A stretch of 64,000 nt of DNA from assembly GCA_018894105.1 (NCBI GenBank), contig CM032120.1:31456710-31520709 (forward strand). Direction: 5' to 3'. The DNA comes from Jacaranda mimosifolia (taxonomy: Eukaryota; Streptophyta; Magnoliopsida; Lamiales; Bignoniaceae). A program made the position numbers and the translations under genes. Below are positions 60,141 through 64,000 of this stretch, one piece after another (within the stretch, counting starts at the first letter, position 1; every line of letters starts with the position of its first letter). The notes under the pieces were generated by a model, which made no database searches, was not told where the DNA came from, and saw only the letters and a list, made by a program, of their open reading frames with translations.

Positions 60141-63044
60141 TGAAGTGCCCCGCCCGGGAGGTGCTGCTTTGGGCCGATGTGTTATTCCAATCTTATTCAC
60201 AATAATTTAAACCAAATACGTACATCCAAAACTTTCAATTTGAATAGATCATAGTGACCCCAAACCATTCATTCCAACTTACTATTACATTCCACTAAAC
60301 CCAAGGCACGTGGAAACATACACATAAAAAGAAAATGTCAAGCTTACTTAACTATTTACACAAAGTGCTCAAAAGTCTAAGCATAAGAGCTAGGTGCATT
60401 CTAGTCGAGTCCATAGATATATACATACATAGGCACCTAATCTATTACAAAATTTTATACGCCATCCACTCGGGCAAGCCTCGAGCCCTCTAATCTCCTT
60501 CAGATCCTATATGGGAAGGAAACAACAAATAACAGAAGGGGGTATATCCTAAGAAATTAGTGAGGGGAGTGTGCGACAAATAGTCAAGGGAAAACTATTG
60601 AAAGTAAAACTATCAATTAGGAAGGATTCAATTTACAACACGAAGCAATGATATAACATAACACATGTGATACAAAATTCAACAGACTGTTGGCAACTCT
60701 TACCTTATTGCTCCCATAACATAACATAACTAGTAACACGAAGTACAACCATAACATAACAAATTTTCCTTATTGCTCCATTACCCAATCACTCGGCTCG
60801 GTAGACATGTGGCATGGCCAGTTGCATGCCAGATCCCTCCACTCATAGATAGCTATCTCCAACTATTTATAAGTGGGTACTAGCTAGGAAACCAACCACT
60901 ATCGGTCCATACCGCCCGGTAGTCTTTTCGAACTTAGTCCCAAGCCCAACCCGCCCCGTGGCATCCCTAAGGGCGGTAAGCCCGAAGAGCTTCCTCAAGG
61001 TGACTTAACATAATGCTAACAGATAAAACGTATTTCAAAATAACTGATCAGAAACATATATGTGAAACTGAATGAAATGGTACAATCCGCAAAACATTAG
61101 CGGGCAAGGCCATAAGAACAGCATGCAGAATGATTTAACCAGGAGTAGAAACAAAATTGGTCAGCAAAACCAAAATATCAACACTTATAGGGAAAGAAAG
61201 ATGGATAACATAATAGGAGTTTTGGGCACTAGAACGAGTACAATCAAATTCAACAAATATACACAGGGAATTCAAACATCGAAGATCATTTACTTCCCAG
61301 AAGAAAGATAGGCTTTACCCTTATCTTAAAAATTCCACAGAAGTGCTATCGACATCCTACGGTCCTATAGACCTTGGCTCTTCGTGACCTATTCAAGTAG
61401 AACACATATAAATATTAATACATTTATGTAGTACTTTTATAATAGTAATTAAACTACTAATACGCTTTAATGTCATACATTTTCCCTTTTTGAGGGTTAT
61501 TTTCCTTAATCAAATGTTGATGTAGCATGGGTACAATGACTCATGCTAATATATTTCGATTCTTTGACAATTAATACTACTTTACTAGAATTAACATATT
61601 TTGGGCTTGTATAAACAATTATAAATTTTATTTCGAAGGTAATACACATTTATATTCCTAAAGCACATGAGCATTGCTAATTAATTATTAACGAGGAGTT
61701 TATCGGTTTCGGGCCACTAGTACACCTGAATATCAATAATGCACAAAATAATATTTTACGATTGTGTTTAATAAATCAAATCTATTCATGGGAATTTCTC
61801 CAACTCTCTCTTAATAATTTATCCTTACAACATCACACAAAGTTAGACCTATTTTGACACTGATTAACTTAATTTATGATAATTAAATTTTAATTAACAG
61901 TGATATGTGAGCCTTAACAGCTCAGGCTCACATATCACTGTCACAACTTATATATCCAAACATTTCGGCTTGACATCACAAATCTTATCTTGATAATCCA
62001 TATTTACAATTTGGTTCAATTAGCTCAACATACATCAATAATTCGCTTAATTAATGATAATTATCTCCTAATTAACAATTCGAGTCCACACATTGCATAT
62101 AGATAAAATTTTATGTTCAATCGTACACCTTACAATTGCATATTTCGGTCCAACAATGGATATTTCACACGAAAATTAGCTTAGTAACTTAACCAAATCA
62201 AATTCAGGAACTACTTCAATCGATTAATCGGAGTTTTACCCAATTGATCGAATCCAAGGCCAAATCACCGTGCGATAGTAGCCCGCATGCACCCAAGTTG
62301 ACGCTGCCGGAGCGCTACTACGTGTTGCCACTAGAGTTTGAAGTGGACTGCACTGGCAGAATTGCCTCGAATGAGGAACAAAACCCCTTGATCAATTTCT
62401 GAGTTTGACGTCAAATGGCTGGTTAATTGCTCCCAAAATCGCGAACGCCGCCGCCAGTCAGTACCACATGATTTCTCAAATTCCTCCTTCACCAGTCATA
62501 GAACCTAAAATTGAGACTGCCAACCTGTTCTACTCCTTAAGTCCATTAGTTTCCACCCCTTGGCCGCGCTGAATAGTCATCAGAGCCACTGCGCTCATCA
62601 CCGACTGTCGGGCTTACTTTTGAGCTTCAATTTCCCAATGTTCCACTAGTCGGATTTGGATGTTGTGGGCGTGGTTGTGTTCATGGAGACAAGAGGAAGC
62701 TAATGGTTGGTTTGGTTTCGGGTTTTTGCCATCGCTGAAGATGATGGCTGGGGTTGCATGGGGAAATTTTGAAGAAATCAGGGGGTGTTTTACTATTTAA
62801 AAAGCAATGTTCAAAAATTGCGAATTGACCCCAAGAATTTCCCCCCAGCTTCAATTAGGTCCTCAACTTGTTAGTGCCTTATTTTGACCTAGTTGACCCA
62901 TTTTATTTGCATATTGGCCCCTAAAATTTGTAAGTTTCTTACAATTAAGTCCTTATTTATATTTTGAGCCCCCAATTTTTTTTTAAATTAAAATTTTGAT
63001 TTTTAAATCTCACTTTCACTAATTAAAAACTTAGGGGTGTTACA
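60141..63044 (-). mobile_element. Solo LTR, fourth copy of the family
   Basis: On the minus strand this starts TGTAACACCCCTAAG at 63044 and ends at 60141 (plus strand TGAAGTGCCCCGCCC). Flanked by a perfect 5-bp duplication AAAAT (60136-60140 and 63045-63049). At 2904 bp it is shorter than the other three. It shares blocks with the 2.8-5.6 kb LTR, for example GGCATGGCCAGTTGCATGCC and the region around 60790-60980. A TATA-like box (TTTTTAAATAG on the minus strand) lies near 62795. No coding interior. Confidence 0.82.
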
Positions 63045-63128
63045 AAAATATATGTGAGAGTAACTCAATGCTTTTTAAATAAAAAAACAAAGAAAATGAA
63101 ATTAAGATGCTATTCATATTAGCCACAT

Positions 63129-63820
63129 TTAATTATTGAAGGAAACACAGATCTGGTCCACATTTTATTTAATTCTAATCTGAAAAGGCTTATAATGCAT
63201 CTCTTGTTTGCTTAGATATTAGTAAAAGAATCTTGTGATGCTTTTACTTTTATTTTCATTTTTTAATTAGAAGAAGAAATGGTGAATATAACATATTTAT
63301 AGCTAAACATGAATTCCACTTTTTGCTATAATGAAAATGAATTTGTTGGTGGAAAAAGATCAATACAATATTGAACTATAATATTTATAAGAACAAATAA
63401 AAGATGAAAATATTATTAACCTTAAGTAAAACTTGAAGGAGTTGTGCTAGAAGGAGTAAAATATATCAAATTATATTAGTTATCATGAATAAGTGTAACT
63501 ATGTTTAAATTAATTTTTATAATATCAATATAATTAAAAGTATACTGATCAATATATTTTAACTTCAATAATGTTCTATTTATCTCGTGATATTCCATAA
63601 TTTCATATTACTAATCCCTCATAATTATTGTATGCTGATTGTATAAAATTCTAAAGAATCCATAAGGCTTATAATTAGTAACTAGTATAACCTATTATCC
63701 TACCATTAACCACACATGAAAAGGAGAATTTGATAGATTTTACATTACTTTGCTATTAACCTTTTGAATTTATTCGTTGCTGCAATATGAACACATGAGA
63801 CAATATTCTCACAACATTTT
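63129..63820. other. AT-rich intergenic sequence
   Basis: No gene or repeat was recognised. Confidence 0.45.
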
Positions 63821-64000
63821 TGTAATACCCTAGAATTTTGTTTCATATTTAATTAATTACTATACTGTATTTAATTTTACTTTATTTAGAATATCAATTA
63901 AAGTTACAGCAAGGTACAAAATATATTTTGTTAGAAATTATAAAAAAATTATCATTAAGTTATCTCATGGTCAACAATTATAACTATTATTTTTGCCTTA
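63821..64000 (+). mobile_element. Possible LTR start running off the window
   Basis: TGTAATACCCTAGAATTTTG resembles the TGTAACACCCC start of the LTR family, in plus orientation. Only 180 bp are visible and nothing further confirms it. Confidence 0.3.

Larger units (their letters stand above)
58484..63128. mobile_element. Long-TIR element split by a solo LTR
   Basis: Inverted arms of more than 600 bp: left from about 58484 (GGTGGCTAATATAAATAAG), right ending about 63128 (TTCATATTAGCCAC). The right arm is cut at 60140 by the solo LTR and resumes at 63045, where TATATGTGAGAGTAACTCAA continues the match to the left arm. The centre (59160-59580) is GC-richer. Long TIRs suggest a MULE-like element, but no target duplication was confirmed. 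Confidence 0.65.

Noticed and set aside
61072..61311. 79-codon ORF in the fourth solo LTR
   Set aside because: Inside an LTR, low complexity and rich in Asn and Lys, with no equivalent in the sister LTRs.
1..64000. Search for tRNA, rRNA, CRISPR arrays, operons or bacterial-type systems
   Set aside because: None seen. The composition, introns and transposons are those of a plant nuclear genome.

Overview
This is a stretch of a plant nuclear genome, most likely a eudicot. It is very AT-rich, has no bacterial-style gene packing, and is made mostly of plant transposable elements: Ty1/copia, LTR-type solo LTRs, Mutator-like elements (MULEs), hAT, CACTA, a Tourist-like MITE and a SINE. Intron-containing coding sequence is sparse. 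No rRNA, tRNA, CRISPR or operon-like structure was seen.

Layout. 1-2.8 kb: the end of a CACTA element, a 0.9 kb element with long terminal inverted repeats, and half of a GC-centred element. 2.8-9.6 kb: a minus-strand solo LTR (5-bp target duplication CTATA) interrupted by a second solo LTR of the same family in the opposite orientation, which gives a large inverted repeat. 11.1-14.4 kb: a third solo LTR with an internal minisatellite. 14.7-16.7 kb: a degenerate repeat array running into a CACTA end. 16.7-19.3 kb: a GGGTTGGGTT-ended element split by a MULE with a perfect 9-bp target duplication. 19.6-25.6 kb: a complete but inactivated copia retrotransposon. 26-27 kb: a Tourist-like MITE and a SINE. 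30.3-30.8 kb: a frameshifted methionine sulfoxide reductase A copy. 31.2-33.1 kb: a truncated MULE with fold-back arms. 35.6-43.6 kb: the only stretch with signs of a real host gene, a small two-helix membrane protein with a likely 9-nt microexon. 45.8-55.5 kb: a hAT element with a perfect 8-bp target duplication, holding MULEs of one family nested inside each other, each level with its own target duplication. 55.8-56.5 kb: a broken RNase H domain. 58.5-63.1 kb: a long-TIR element split by a fourth solo LTR. 63.8 kb to the end: possibly the start of another LTR.

The window is mainly a readable record of insertion order. Target duplications and homology across insertion points let several nests be untangled: LTR in LTR, LTR in TIR element, and hAT containing MULE containing MULE containing MULE. 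The most unusual single signal is in the copia element. The bases just after its 5' LTR do not match the usual plant tRNA primer site. Instead they are a perfect 16-bp complement of a site inside its own LTR.

All family calls come from reading motifs by eye. No database search was possible, and identities are estimates.
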